This document shows positions 25,976-33,690 of a stretch of 64,000 nt of DNA, piece by piece. Source of the stretch: Fibrobacter succinogenes. GTDB taxonomy: Bacteria; Fibrobacterota; Fibrobacteria; Fibrobacterales; Fibrobacteraceae. The stretch is taken from assembly GCA_902794535.1 (NCBI GenBank), contig CADBHQ010000015.1, forward strand, positions 1 through 64,000, written 5' to 3'. The stretch's first letter is position 1. Each line of letters opens with the position of its first letter. The notes beneath the pieces were generated by a model. It saw only the letters and a list, made by a program, of their open reading frames with translations. It searched no databases and was not told the DNA's origin. A program made the translations under genes and the position numbers.

Positions 25976-27475
25976 TCACTTGGTCACTTTGATTTGACGA
26001 GTAACCCCATTACCCGACTTTATCAGATACACGCCACCGCGCTTCACCATCATGCGAAGCTTACCTCTCACTTCGTCATGACTCTTCGCAGCGATCTTTC
26101 CAATAAATGTTCCATTCATGTCGAACACGGTATACACGGTTTCGACACGATTAGTCAATGCCCCCAGACGAATCCTAGTCGAACTTTCAGCCGGAGCATC
26201 GATCTTTTTAAGCACGACATTATCCAGCATAAGCGTACCCGTTGCAGCGCCCGCGTTAAAGCTCAAGCGGCTGTTGGTATCCGTTGCGGCTGTCATCTGG
26301 AAATTGAACTTGAAGTTCTTTACATCTGTTCCAATTTCAAAATTCTGCTTTTCCTTGAGGTAGCTTTCCCACGGGTCATTATGCTGTTCCACGTTCACTT
26401 CGAGCGTGCGGGCAGCGCTTGCGACTGCATCAAAGCTTACCTCGTACCACTGGTCCTTTACAAGGCGCAAGTCGTGCTGGATCAGCTGCACTTGGTAATT
26501 CTGCGTGCCGATTGCCGAAATATCGAGTTTGTACTTGCCATCTTTTGCATCGCCGGTAGCCTGAGCGTCACCATGCGTCTGCAAGTCCCAGGCCACGGCG
26601 CTCGAATCAAAGCCTCCGTTAAAGATTTCTTCGCGGTTCGTGGGCACGACAATCGCAGGGGTCGGCGGCGTAATGCTAGAACCGTCCAGCGAATAGTTCT
26701 TCACAAAATTCCAGATTTCCACGCTCGTGTTCACGCTCACGGCTTCGTCCATGGAATACCAGTGGCCCTTGCCGTCAATAGTCAGCAAGCGCACTTCGAC
26801 ACCATCGGTGCAGCCGCTCCAGATTTCAAGCGATGCGGCAGAGCCCGGCTTGGTCGACGGATACGGCTTGATCTTCTGCGAATTGCTGGAGCATTTTTGT
26901 GCATTGACCCAACCCTTCAGGGTATTCACGGTACTGTTATAATTCACCACGTCGTCGGTAGTGCCGTGCGTATGCATAATCGGCATGGCGCGCTTGGGCG
27001 AATTCACGCCACCGCCACCCGAAACAGGCGCAATAGCCGCAATCTGGTCGCCCATCTTGTTAGCCACATGGTAACTCATCATGCCACCCATCGAAAATCC
27101 CGAAACGTACACACGGTTTTTATCAATGCCGTACTTGTTGTACATCTCGTTGATGATAGCCTTGATAAAATTGATGTCTTTATTGCCACCGATGTCCCAG
27201 GCCTTATTTTCGCCGTTGGGGAACACCACCACAAAGCGCGCGGTATCGGCAATGGATTCCCACTTCGCCGCATTCTTCTGGTAGGGGGCATCTTGGTTCA
27301 TGCCGTGCATCTGAATGATGAGCGGGCGATTCTTTTCAATTCCCGACGGAGCATACACGAGCATGCTGCGGGATTTTCCGTCAACAGTTATGTTGTCAGC
27401 AACAGCATGACCCGTAAGCAGCGCAACACTTGCGAAGGCAAGCACCACCTTGCCCAAATTTTTGAAACCAAACAT
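25976..27475 (-). CDS. CE1 feruloyl-esterase-like protein with CBM4/9-like module and FPm-1-like tail
   Basis: A 499-residue secreted protein (signal about 1-26). The alpha/beta hydrolase belongs to the CE1/PHB-depolymerase-like group: nucleophile GFSMGGM near residue 130, HTHGTTDDVV with the acid, and DGKGHWYS with the histidine near 240. This group in fibre degraders includes feruloyl and acetyl xylan esterases. Residues about 280-425 form a CBM4/9-like jelly roll (GGFDSSAVAWDLQTHG to LMLDNVVLKK). The tail has VFDMNGTFIGK and GGVYLIKSGNGVTRQIKVTK. It starts 24 bp after the GH43 stop with AAGGAG upstream, so it is co-transcribed. The ester specificity is inferred. Confidence 0.88.
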   Translation of the reverse strand: MFGFKNLGKVVLAFASVALLTGHAVADNITVDGKSRSMLVYAPSGIEKNRPLIIQMHGMNQDAPYQKNAAKWESIADTARFVVVFPNGENKAWDIGGNKDINFIKAIINEMYNKYGIDKNRVYVSGFSMGGMMSYHVANKMGDQIAAIAPVSGGGGVNSPKRAMPIMHTHGTTDDVVNYNSTVNTLKGWVNAQKCSSNSQKIKPYPSTKPGSAASLEIWSGCTDGVEVRLLTIDGKGHWYSMDEAVSVNTSVEIWNFVKNYSLDGSSITPPTPAIVVPTNREEIFNGGFDSSAVAWDLQTHGDAQATGDAKDGKYKLDISAIGTQNYQVQLIQHDLRLVKDQWYEVSFDAVASAARTLEVNVEQHNDPWESYLKEKQNFEIGTDVKNFKFNFQMTAATDTNSRLSFNAGAATGTLMLDNVVLKKIDAPAESSTRIRLGALTNRVETVYTVFDMNGTFIGKIAAKSHDEVRGKLRMMVKRGGVYLIKSGNGVTRQIKVTK

Positions 27476-27499
27476 CCTTCGCTCCTTTTTTATGGGTCC

Positions 27500-29821
27500 T
27501 TACTTCGTTACCGTAAAGCGACGAACCATCCCATTCTTCGCTCTAATCAGGTACACGCCCTTTTCCGAAACCATGGCGCGCACCTTAGACTGAGCCTCGC
27601 TTGCACTTGTCGCAAACACGGAGCCCACAAAGTTTCCGTTCAGGCCATACACGCGGTAAACCTGTTCGGCCTGCACATCGTAGCGCACTGCATTTGCGAT
27701 ACCCGTCGGATCAATCGGTTCCGGGTCCGTAGCGTTTGCGCCCTTCACGAATGTGAAGTAGTCAATATCGAGCCAGGCGCCAGTAACCGTAAAGCGGAGC
27801 ACATGTTCGCCAGCAGGGAGCGTTACATTGGCCTTCACCTTGTTGTAATCGTCGTAATTTTCTTCGCCGGAGCTTGCTGCCGGCACCGCGATTTCTTCGG
27901 TAATGTCCTTTCCATCCAAGGAGAGCTTGAAGCTCGAGGTAGAGCCAGCCGCAGCAACAGCCGCGAACATGGTGTACTCGCCTGCATCCTTTACGTTCAC
28001 GGTGTATTCGAGCCAGTCGCCTTCGCTGTTGTAGCCCACGATAACACCGGTCGCCTTCTTGTAAAGGTCAACGCCCGTGCCCTTGCGGTAATCGCTATCG
28101 CCGTGGTTTTCGGAATCGGCGTCATAGTAAGAGGTGCCATCTTTACCCTTGCCCGGAACGTCGAAGTTTTCTGCTTCAATCTTGCCCGGGAGCGCAACGG
28201 CAGGGCAATTTTCACCAGCAGCGCAGAACGGAGTCTGCGGAACAGGTTCAGAGCCAGCGCCATCGAGATAAATTTCATCGTTCACGTCGGTACCGACCTT
28301 GAACCAATCAAAGTCTGCGTAACCACCGGCCTGCTTGGTCGCAAAGTTGAAGAGGCCCCAACGGACGCCCACGAACATGTGGAGGTCGTAATTGAGCTTC
28401 ACGTCGCTACCGATTTTTGACCAAGTATTGCCATCGGTACTGTAGTAGAAGTAGGCGGTGCCGCGGTCAATCGGCAAGTCAAAATCAATTCGCAGGTAAA
28501 CCTTGGAACCAGAAATCGCCTTGCTATCCTTCAGGCTTTCACCATTCTTGTTTCCGGTGTACATCACCACCTTGTAGCTACCGCCATCTTTAGCGAGCGC
28601 CACAAAACCCTTGTCGTCCTGCAGGGCAACGAGGCCGGCCATATCGCCATCCTTCATGCCGGTGCCATCGACAAGAGTCCTGCCGGAGCTCTTGGGGCCA
28701 AAGGAACGCTGTGTCAAGGTGTTCTTCGCAGTCACCACGCGGCTATCGGTGCGACTCGTAGTAATGCGGTAGAAGCCCGGATTTGCGGAGAGGCTCCAGT
28801 TCTTGTTATCGGGGTTATGGTTGAACTGCCATTCGAGAGAAAGTTCGCCAGATTCAAAGTCATCAGAAGTCACCATGCCGTAGCCCGGTAGCGGAGATTC
28901 CGGCAAGTCAATCGTGGAAGGAGCCTTGGAACCGCTCGTGGGTACGGGCCAACCGTCTTTCCATTCCATCGGGACCAGGTGCGACATACGGCCAACCGGA
29001 CCGGAATCGCGGAACAAAAGTGCATACCACTTGCCCTCGGGAGTGTCAAAAATGCCACCCTGCGCAACGCCGTTATCGGCCAAGAACACCCTGCCGGTAT
29101 AGCCCGAAAGCAGGCTCTTGGAACGGTAAACCACTTCGGTACGGCAGGAGCCATTCGGCCAGGAAATCGTGAACAGGTAGTATTCGCCGTTCACCTTTTC
29201 CATGTGCGAGCCTTCCTGCTGCACAATATAGCCGCTCTTACCGGTTGCCTGGTTCACGCTCACGCCGCCGAGCTTGCCGCTACGGCCACCCTGCTTCACT
29301 CCGGTCGCATCGCCATTCAATTCCACATAGCTGATCTGGTCGCCGCTGCCGTAAAACACCCACACGGTGCCGTCGTCATCGAAGAACAGAGAAGGATCGT
29401 GGTAGAACGGGAGCTGCACTTCGGACCACTGGCCACTTTCCACGTCGGCGGTCTTGTAAAGGTGAGTTTTGCCCGTCGTATAAGACGGAGTCAGCACGTA
29501 GAAGAATCCCTTGTGGTAACGGATGCTCGATGCCCAGGAACCCTTACCGTAGGCATCATCGCCATTCAAGTTCATCTTGTTGTTATTGGTGAGAGTCTGG
29601 TAGGCATACCCCACCGTGCGCCACTGGGCCAAATCCGTGCTCTTAAAAACAGGCACGCCCGGGGCAAAATGCATGGTCGTCGTGACCATGTAATAGGCGT
29701 CGTCAACGCGGACAATCGAGGGGTCCGGGCTGTCGACATACATAATCGGATTGTTGACTGTTACAGCGTAAACTGCACACGAACTAGCGAGGGCAATGCC
29801 CAAACTTTTAAACCATCCCAT
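27500..29821 (-). CDS. GH43 beta-xylosidase/arabinofuranosidase with beta-sandwich, CBM6 and FPm-1-like tail
   Basis: A 773-residue secreted enzyme (signal about 1-20). The five-bladed propeller shows the three acidic residues: SPDPSIVRVDDAYYMV (base), FYHDPSLFFDDDG (pKa modulator) and EGSHMEKVNGEYYL (acid). Residues about 320-520 form the usual GH43 C-terminal beta sandwich (DDFESGELSLEWQFNHNPD to GGYADFDWFKV). A CBM6-like domain (about 545-690) and a tail with VYRVYGLNGNFVGSV and KGVYLIRAKNGMV end the protein. The ATG at 29821 has AAAGGAG at the right distance; a start at 29860 lacks one. It leads an operon with CE1 and GH27 and has a regulon promoter. Confidence 0.92.
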   Translation of the reverse strand: MGWFKSLGIALASSCAVYAVTVNNPIMYVDSPDPSIVRVDDAYYMVTTTMHFAPGVPVFKSTDLAQWRTVGYAYQTLTNNNKMNLNGDDAYGKGSWASSIRYHKGFFYVLTPSYTTGKTHLYKTADVESGQWSEVQLPFYHDPSLFFDDDGTVWVFYGSGDQISYVELNGDATGVKQGGRSGKLGGVSVNQATGKSGYIVQQEGSHMEKVNGEYYLFTISWPNGSCRTEVVYRSKSLLSGYTGRVFLADNGVAQGGIFDTPEGKWYALLFRDSGPVGRMSHLVPMEWKDGWPVPTSGSKAPSTIDLPESPLPGYGMVTSDDFESGELSLEWQFNHNPDNKNWSLSANPGFYRITTSRTDSRVVTAKNTLTQRSFGPKSSGRTLVDGTGMKDGDMAGLVALQDDKGFVALAKDGGSYKVVMYTGNKNGESLKDSKAISGSKVYLRIDFDLPIDRGTAYFYYSTDGNTWSKIGSDVKLNYDLHMFVGVRWGLFNFATKQAGGYADFDWFKVGTDVNDEIYLDGAGSEPVPQTPFCAAGENCPAVALPGKIEAENFDVPGKGKDGTSYYDADSENHGDSDYRKGTGVDLYKKATGVIVGYNSEGDWLEYTVNVKDAGEYTMFAAVAAAGSTSSFKLSLDGKDITEEIAVPAASSGEENYDDYNKVKANVTLPAGEHVLRFTVTGAWLDIDYFTFVKGANATDPEPIDPTGIANAVRYDVQAEQVYRVYGLNGNFVGSVFATSASEAQSKVRAMVSEKGVYLIRAKNGMVRRFTVTK

Positions 29822-29873
29822 GTTAGTACTCCTTTTGCGGGCGCACCACCGCCCATGCAAATTTCTTCATAGT

Positions 29874-29940
29874 AAAATTACCCTAAAAACGGGGTAAAAT
29901 CCCCCCTTCCCCTTCATTATCTTTTGACAAATTGTCAAAA
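29874..29940 (-). promoter_or_regulatory. Regulon promoter: 19-bp palindrome plus -10, GH43-CE1-GH27 operon
   Basis: TTTTGACAAATTGTCAAAA (29922-29940) is a perfect 19-bp palindrome, the best copy. The edge of its 15-bp core (29924) is 44 bp from the first T (29880) of GGGTAATTTTA. Confidence 0.65.
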
Positions 29941-30040
29941 GCGCGCAAGGCGAGTGTCGCGGGCATCAAGCCAGCTTGAATGTCCATGACCGAGCCGCAG
30001 CCGCGGACGCCAAAGGCGTCAAAAGGGATAGCCCTTAATA

Positions 30041-30069
30041 AAACAAAAACACCCCTAAAACAGGGGTGT
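30041..30069 (-). terminator. Terminator after the first CE6 gene
   Basis: ACACCCCT / AGGGGTGT arms followed on the minus strand by TTTTGTTT. It lies after the 22-codon frame at 30095-30163. Confidence 0.8.
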
Positions 30070-30094
30070 AAAGCAAAGAGAGAGAGTTTAAGTC

Positions 30095-30163
30095 CTAACC
30101 GTAAAGGAATCCAAGCACGACCACGACTACCGAGAAGAACGCAATCTGCTTGACAATTGTCAT
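30095..30163 (-). CDS. Possible 22-residue membrane micropeptide
   Basis: An ATG five bases after the CE6 stop opens a 22-codon frame MTIVKQIAFFSVVVVV-LGFLYG: a short charged start and one hydrophobic segment, ending before the terminator. The ribosome site is weak (AAAAG), and coupling to CE6 termination would be needed. Small single-span peptides of this shape exist in many bacteria, but nothing shows that this one is made. Confidence 0.35.
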   Translation of the reverse strand: MTIVKQIAFFSVVVVVLGFLYG

Positions 30164-30167
30164 TTCA

Positions 30168-31823
30168 TTACTTTTCATAAACCACGACCTTCTGTTTCAT
30201 GGCGCCCAGGTGACCCTTGGCACGCACATAGTAAATACCCTGCTTGAGATCGGCCACAGAACCGGTCTTGACCATTTTGACTGCAGCATCCATGCCAGCG
30301 GCCGTGAAGCTTGCCACGCGCTTGCCATGCATGTCGAACACGTTGAAGCTGCTTTCGGCTTCGGTCATCAAGTTCAGCTTGGCTGCAATAGCGGTGCTAT
30401 TTTCAACCTTCTTGAATTCGATGTAGTCAATGTCAATCCAGTCGTTCGTAATTTCGAGTTTCAGTTCATGTTCGCCGGCCTTCAAGGTAGCCTTGCCACC
30501 GCTCACCGTCGTAAAGGTATCAAAGCCCTTGCCTTCGTTAGCGATTTCGGTGCCAATCTGAGTGTCGTCCATGTAAAGGGCGAAGCTACCAGTGCCATTA
30601 TCGCCAGCGACGAGTGCAGAAATTTCGTATTCGCCATCGGCTTCCACCTTCACGGTGTACTTGAGCCATTCGCTCTTCTGGCAGTGGCCCACGACAACGC
30701 CCATGTTCGGCTGATAAATATCCACATCGTCCTTACGAAGCTTGCCGCCTTCGTTGCCCTTGCTCAAGTCGTAATAAGCCTTGTCGGCACCGCCCTTGTT
30801 GTAGTTCTCAGCTTGCACCTTGCCCGGGATTTCAATCGGGTCGGTGTAGGGGCCATATTCCTCTGGCGGTTCGTCAGGAACCGTAGACTGGCTCGGGTCC
30901 ACCAGGTTTACCGGCGGAGCATCCGGATCAATCGTCTTGTCAATAAGTTTGAGCATCTCTGAGCAGTAGCGCTTGCCGAGTTCAATCACGCCTGCGCGCC
31001 CAAAGTGGTACGGGTCCTTGCCGTTACCCTGCAAGCCCTTGGAAGAGGCAAGCCCGAACTTCTTAAAATTCTGCTTGAGTTGCGCAATGCCGCTGTTCTT
31101 GCTAGAGCAGCAGTTGTTGCCTTCCTGCAGCAGTTCGCCCGCCACAAACGGCACTTCATTTTCGTCCAAGCCAAGCGCATCAATCACGTCCTTGTAGGTC
31201 TTGTAAACGGTCTTGCGCCAGTTAGCATCAGTGCCGTCACTTTCGCCCTGGTGGAAGATGAAGCCCTTGATGACGCCCACTTCCTTAGCCTTTTTGGCGA
31301 GTTCCAGAATGCGTCCCGGAGGATTGTTGTCGTAATCCTTGGGCCAGCCCCAGCTCATGATGTCCTTGCCGTCGCCCTTGAAATAGCTTTCGTACTGGTC
31401 CTTGTCGAAGGCGCGGATGCTCACCGCACCGATAGCGACCGGAATAATACCCACGGTAACGCCCGGCAGGGAATCCACCATAGCGCGGCCGAAGTAGTCT
31501 GCCGGAGAAAGGTTTTCAAAGGGGTGGAACATCGGGGGAATCGCGGTGTACCATTCGCCCGTCTTGATAGACTGATTCGTCTTGCCGCTGCGCTGGCTCG
31601 CGTTTGCGTTATGCGAGGCGAGCATCAGGAACTTTTCCTTGTACTTGTCCTGGTCTTCGGAAGGGACGATATCGCCGTTACCCGCCATGTTCGACTGGCC
31701 GTAAGCGATATAAATATGGAAATTGGGGTTCGGCGCCGCACTGGCAAGCGACGCAAGCATCATGAGCCCGCCGACAAGCCACAGGGCCGGGGTTAAAAAT
31801 TCAGAGACTTTTTTAAGGTCCAT
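30168..31823 (-). CDS. CE6 acetyl xylan esterase with CBM6 and FPm-1-like tail (copy 1)
   Basis: A 551-residue secreted SGNH-type esterase (signal about 1-31, MDLKKVSEFLTPALWLVGG onward). Catalytic motifs: IAYGQSNMAGNG (Ser), FIFHQGESDG (the Gln-Gly block) and KDPYHFGRAG (His). The CE6 part ends near residue 300; a CBM6-like domain (about 330-470, PGKVQAENYNKGGAD to IDIDYIEFKKV) and a tail with FNVFDMHGKRVASF and GIYYVRAKG follow. It is about one half identical by eye to the next CE6 gene and has an insertion with NNCCSSKNSG. ATG 31823 is preferred by comparison with that paralog, though its ribosome site is weak. It removes acetyl groups from xylan according to the family. Confidence 0.92.
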   Translation of the reverse strand: MDLKKVSEFLTPALWLVGGLMMLASLASAAPNPNFHIYIAYGQSNMAGNGDIVPSEDQDKYKEKFLMLASHNANASQRSGKTNQSIKTGEWYTAIPPMFHPFENLSPADYFGRAMVDSLPGVTVGIIPVAIGAVSIRAFDKDQYESYFKGDGKDIMSWGWPKDYDNNPPGRILELAKKAKEVGVIKGFIFHQGESDGTDANWRKTVYKTYKDVIDALGLDENEVPFVAGELLQEGNNCCSSKNSGIAQLKQNFKKFGLASSKGLQGNGKDPYHFGRAGVIELGKRYCSEMLKLIDKTIDPDAPPVNLVDPSQSTVPDEPPEEYGPYTDPIEIPGKVQAENYNKGGADKAYYDLSKGNEGGKLRKDDVDIYQPNMGVVVGHCQKSEWLKYTVKVEADGEYEISALVAGDNGTGSFALYMDDTQIGTEIANEGKGFDTFTTVSGGKATLKAGEHELKLEITNDWIDIDYIEFKKVENSTAIAAKLNLMTEAESSFNVFDMHGKRVASFTAAGMDAAVKMVKTGSVADLKQGIYYVRAKGHLGAMKQKVVVYEK

Positions 31824-31883
31824 AAACGCCGAAATCACGCAAAAAACGCCAAAAGTTATGGATAAATAGTCAACAAAAGCAAA

Positions 31884-31905
31884 GCCCCGGAAACATTTCC
31901 GGGGC
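31884..31905 (-). terminator. Hairpin after the second CE6 gene
   Basis: A 10-bp stem (GCCCCGGAAA with TTTCCGGGGC) and a very tight loop; the T content after it on the minus strand is modest (TTTGCTTTTG). Confidence 0.65.
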
Positions 31906-31938
31906 CCTCAACAAGGAATGTATTAAAAATGTAAGTTT

Positions 31939-33540
31939 CTAGCGGTTTTTGGCCACCTGAATGAGCATGGTACGGCCATTTGCAGCCTTTGCCATGTAAG
32001 AACCACCGCGCTTGACCAGGCTAGCGGCATTCTTGCGGAGTTCCGCCTTGCCTGCTGCACGAACCACGCCGAGATAGGTACCATTCATGTCGAAAATGTG
32101 GTAATTTTCGGCTTCGGTCGGCATGTTCAAGCGAGTATTCGCAATCTTGCTCGGAGGATCATTCGCATCGGCAAACTGAATCCAGTCAATGTTAGCATAG
32201 TTCGCCGTAATTTCGAGCTTCAGCACATGGCTTCCAGCGGTCAGGGCGACCTTGTCGCTAACCGTAATGGTTTCATAGGTGTCCCAAGAATTGTCGGCGG
32301 TCTGCGGCACAGAAACGCTTTCCGTGATTGCCTTGTCATCGACATAGAGCTTGAAGGCAGACGTTGCATTGCCCGCGGCAACACTGGCGGTAATCTTGTA
32401 ATCGCCGGCAGTCTTTACATCGAGCGTGTATTCAAGCCATTCGCCTTCCTGCGTGTAACCAAGCGCAATGCCGCCATCCGTTGTCTTATACAGGTCAACG
32501 CCCGTATCGCCGCGGTAGTCGGAATCGCCATTGTTCTTGGAATCCATATCCTTGTAAGAATCGTTGCTCGTGCCGTCTTCGTTCTTGCCCTTACCCGGCA
32601 CGTCGAAGTTTTCGACTTCTACCTTGCCCGGAATTTCAATGGCACCCTTGAACGGAGTCTGCGGTTCAGGATCCACCGGCGCTACGTTAATGAGCTTGAG
32701 CATTTCCTGAGCGTAACGCAGACCCATGCCGCGGTAGCCTTCTACGGTAAAGTGGAGGCCGTCGCCCTTACTTCCGTAGCCCTTGGAGCTTGCCACGCCA
32801 AAGTTGACGATGTACTTGGAAAGATTGTGCACGCGGCTGTTAAAGCCCGCGCAAGAACCGCCGTCCACCATTTCGCCGGCGACAAACGGGGTTTCTTCTG
32901 CTTTAAGGCCAAGCTGCGCGAGCATGTATTCGTAAGTCTTCTTGACAATCTGTTCCCAGTTGCTCATGCCGCCATCAGTTTCGCCCTGGTGGAAAATGAT
33001 ACCCTTGATAACGCCCTTTTCCTGGGCCTTTTTCGCGACTTCGATGATTCGGCCCATAGCGTTACCGTCGTTTCCGTAAGCCTTCACGCCGCTCTGGAGC
33101 CAATCGGCAGCAGATGCAATATAGGCCTTGTAGTCATCGGGGTCGAACAGGCGGATACTCGTGCCGCCCTGCGCCACCGGAATAATACCGATTGTCACAT
33201 CGGGCAAGGAGTCTGCCATGTGGCGGCCAAACCAGTCTGCCGGAGAAAGGCCCTGGTTGCACTTGAACATCGGAGGCACTGCCGGGTACATCTCGCCCAC
33301 TGTCGGGCGACCAAGGTTACTGCACGACGTAGTCGCGAACATCTTCACGCGAGGATGTTCCTTGCCATCGACATTCTTGTCGAAGTTCGTCGCGTTGCCT
33401 TCCATGTTGGACTGGCCATACGCAATGTAAATGTGGAAGTTCGGGTCCGGTGCTGCATTTGCAACGGTTGCAAGCATCATCAGCCCACCCGCAAGCCAAA
33501 GGGCTGGGGTCAAAAACTCGGAAATCTTCTTGATATCCAT
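31939..33540 (-). CDS. CE6 acetyl xylan esterase with CBM6 and FPm-1-like tail (copy 2)
   Basis: A 533-residue paralog of copy 1, signal about 1-30. Motifs: IAYGQSNMEGNA (Ser), IIFHQGETDGG, and KGDGLHFTVEGYRG (His). CBM6-like domain about residues 310-450 (GKVEVENFDVPGKGK to ANIDWIQFADA) and a tail with YHIFDMNGTYLG and GGSYMAKAANGRTM. AAAGGAG precedes ATG 33540. It has its own palindrome promoter and terminator and so is a single-gene unit. Two CE6 copies side by side may act on differently substituted xylans; that is inference. Confidence 0.93.
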   Translation of the reverse strand: MDIKKISEFLTPALWLAGGLMMLATVANAAPDPNFHIYIAYGQSNMEGNATNFDKNVDGKEHPRVKMFATTSCSNLGRPTVGEMYPAVPPMFKCNQGLSPADWFGRHMADSLPDVTIGIIPVAQGGTSIRLFDPDDYKAYIASAADWLQSGVKAYGNDGNAMGRIIEVAKKAQEKGVIKGIIFHQGETDGGMSNWEQIVKKTYEYMLAQLGLKAEETPFVAGEMVDGGSCAGFNSRVHNLSKYIVNFGVASSKGYGSKGDGLHFTVEGYRGMGLRYAQEMLKLINVAPVDPEPQTPFKGAIEIPGKVEVENFDVPGKGKNEDGTSNDSYKDMDSKNNGDSDYRGDTGVDLYKTTDGGIALGYTQEGEWLEYTLDVKTAGDYKITASVAAGNATSAFKLYVDDKAITESVSVPQTADNSWDTYETITVSDKVALTAGSHVLKLEITANYANIDWIQFADANDPPSKIANTRLNMPTEAENYHIFDMNGTYLGVVRAAGKAELRKNAASLVKRGGSYMAKAANGRTMLIQVAKNR

Positions 33541-33564
33541 TTCACACTCCTTTTGCAACACTCT

Positions 33565-33629
33565 AAAATTACCCTCAAATCGCCCAAATCATCAAAAAAA
33601 GGCTCGTTTTTCTATGGACAAACCGTCAA
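33565..33629 (-). promoter_or_regulatory. Regulon promoter: palindrome plus -10, CE6 copy 2
   Basis: On the minus strand TTGACGGTTTGTCCA (33615-33629, one arm mismatch) lies with its near edge 44 bp from the first T (33571) of GGGTAATTTTA. Confidence 0.6.
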
Positions 33630-33635
33630 CAAACG

Positions 33636-33660
33636 AAAAATCCCGGAAACAATCCGGGAT
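33636..33660 (-). terminator. Terminator after the GH30 gene
   Basis: ATCCCGG / CCGGGAT arms with a 7-base loop and a TTTTT run on the minus strand. Confidence 0.85.
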
Positions 33661-33690
33661 TTTCTGCAAAATTTCGCCTAAATTCGAAGC

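Noticed and set aside
30150..30163. TTGACAATTGTCAT after the first CE6 gene
   Set aside because: It is a palindrome but has a 4-bp centre, no -10 at the right distance, and lies in the 3' region of CE6; it is explained by the 22-codon frame or by chance.
31867..31881. A palindrome-like TTGACTATTTATCCA before the first CE6 gene
   Set aside because: Its right arm is imperfect, and 44 bp further lies the start codon, not a -10 element, so it does not fit the regulon layout.
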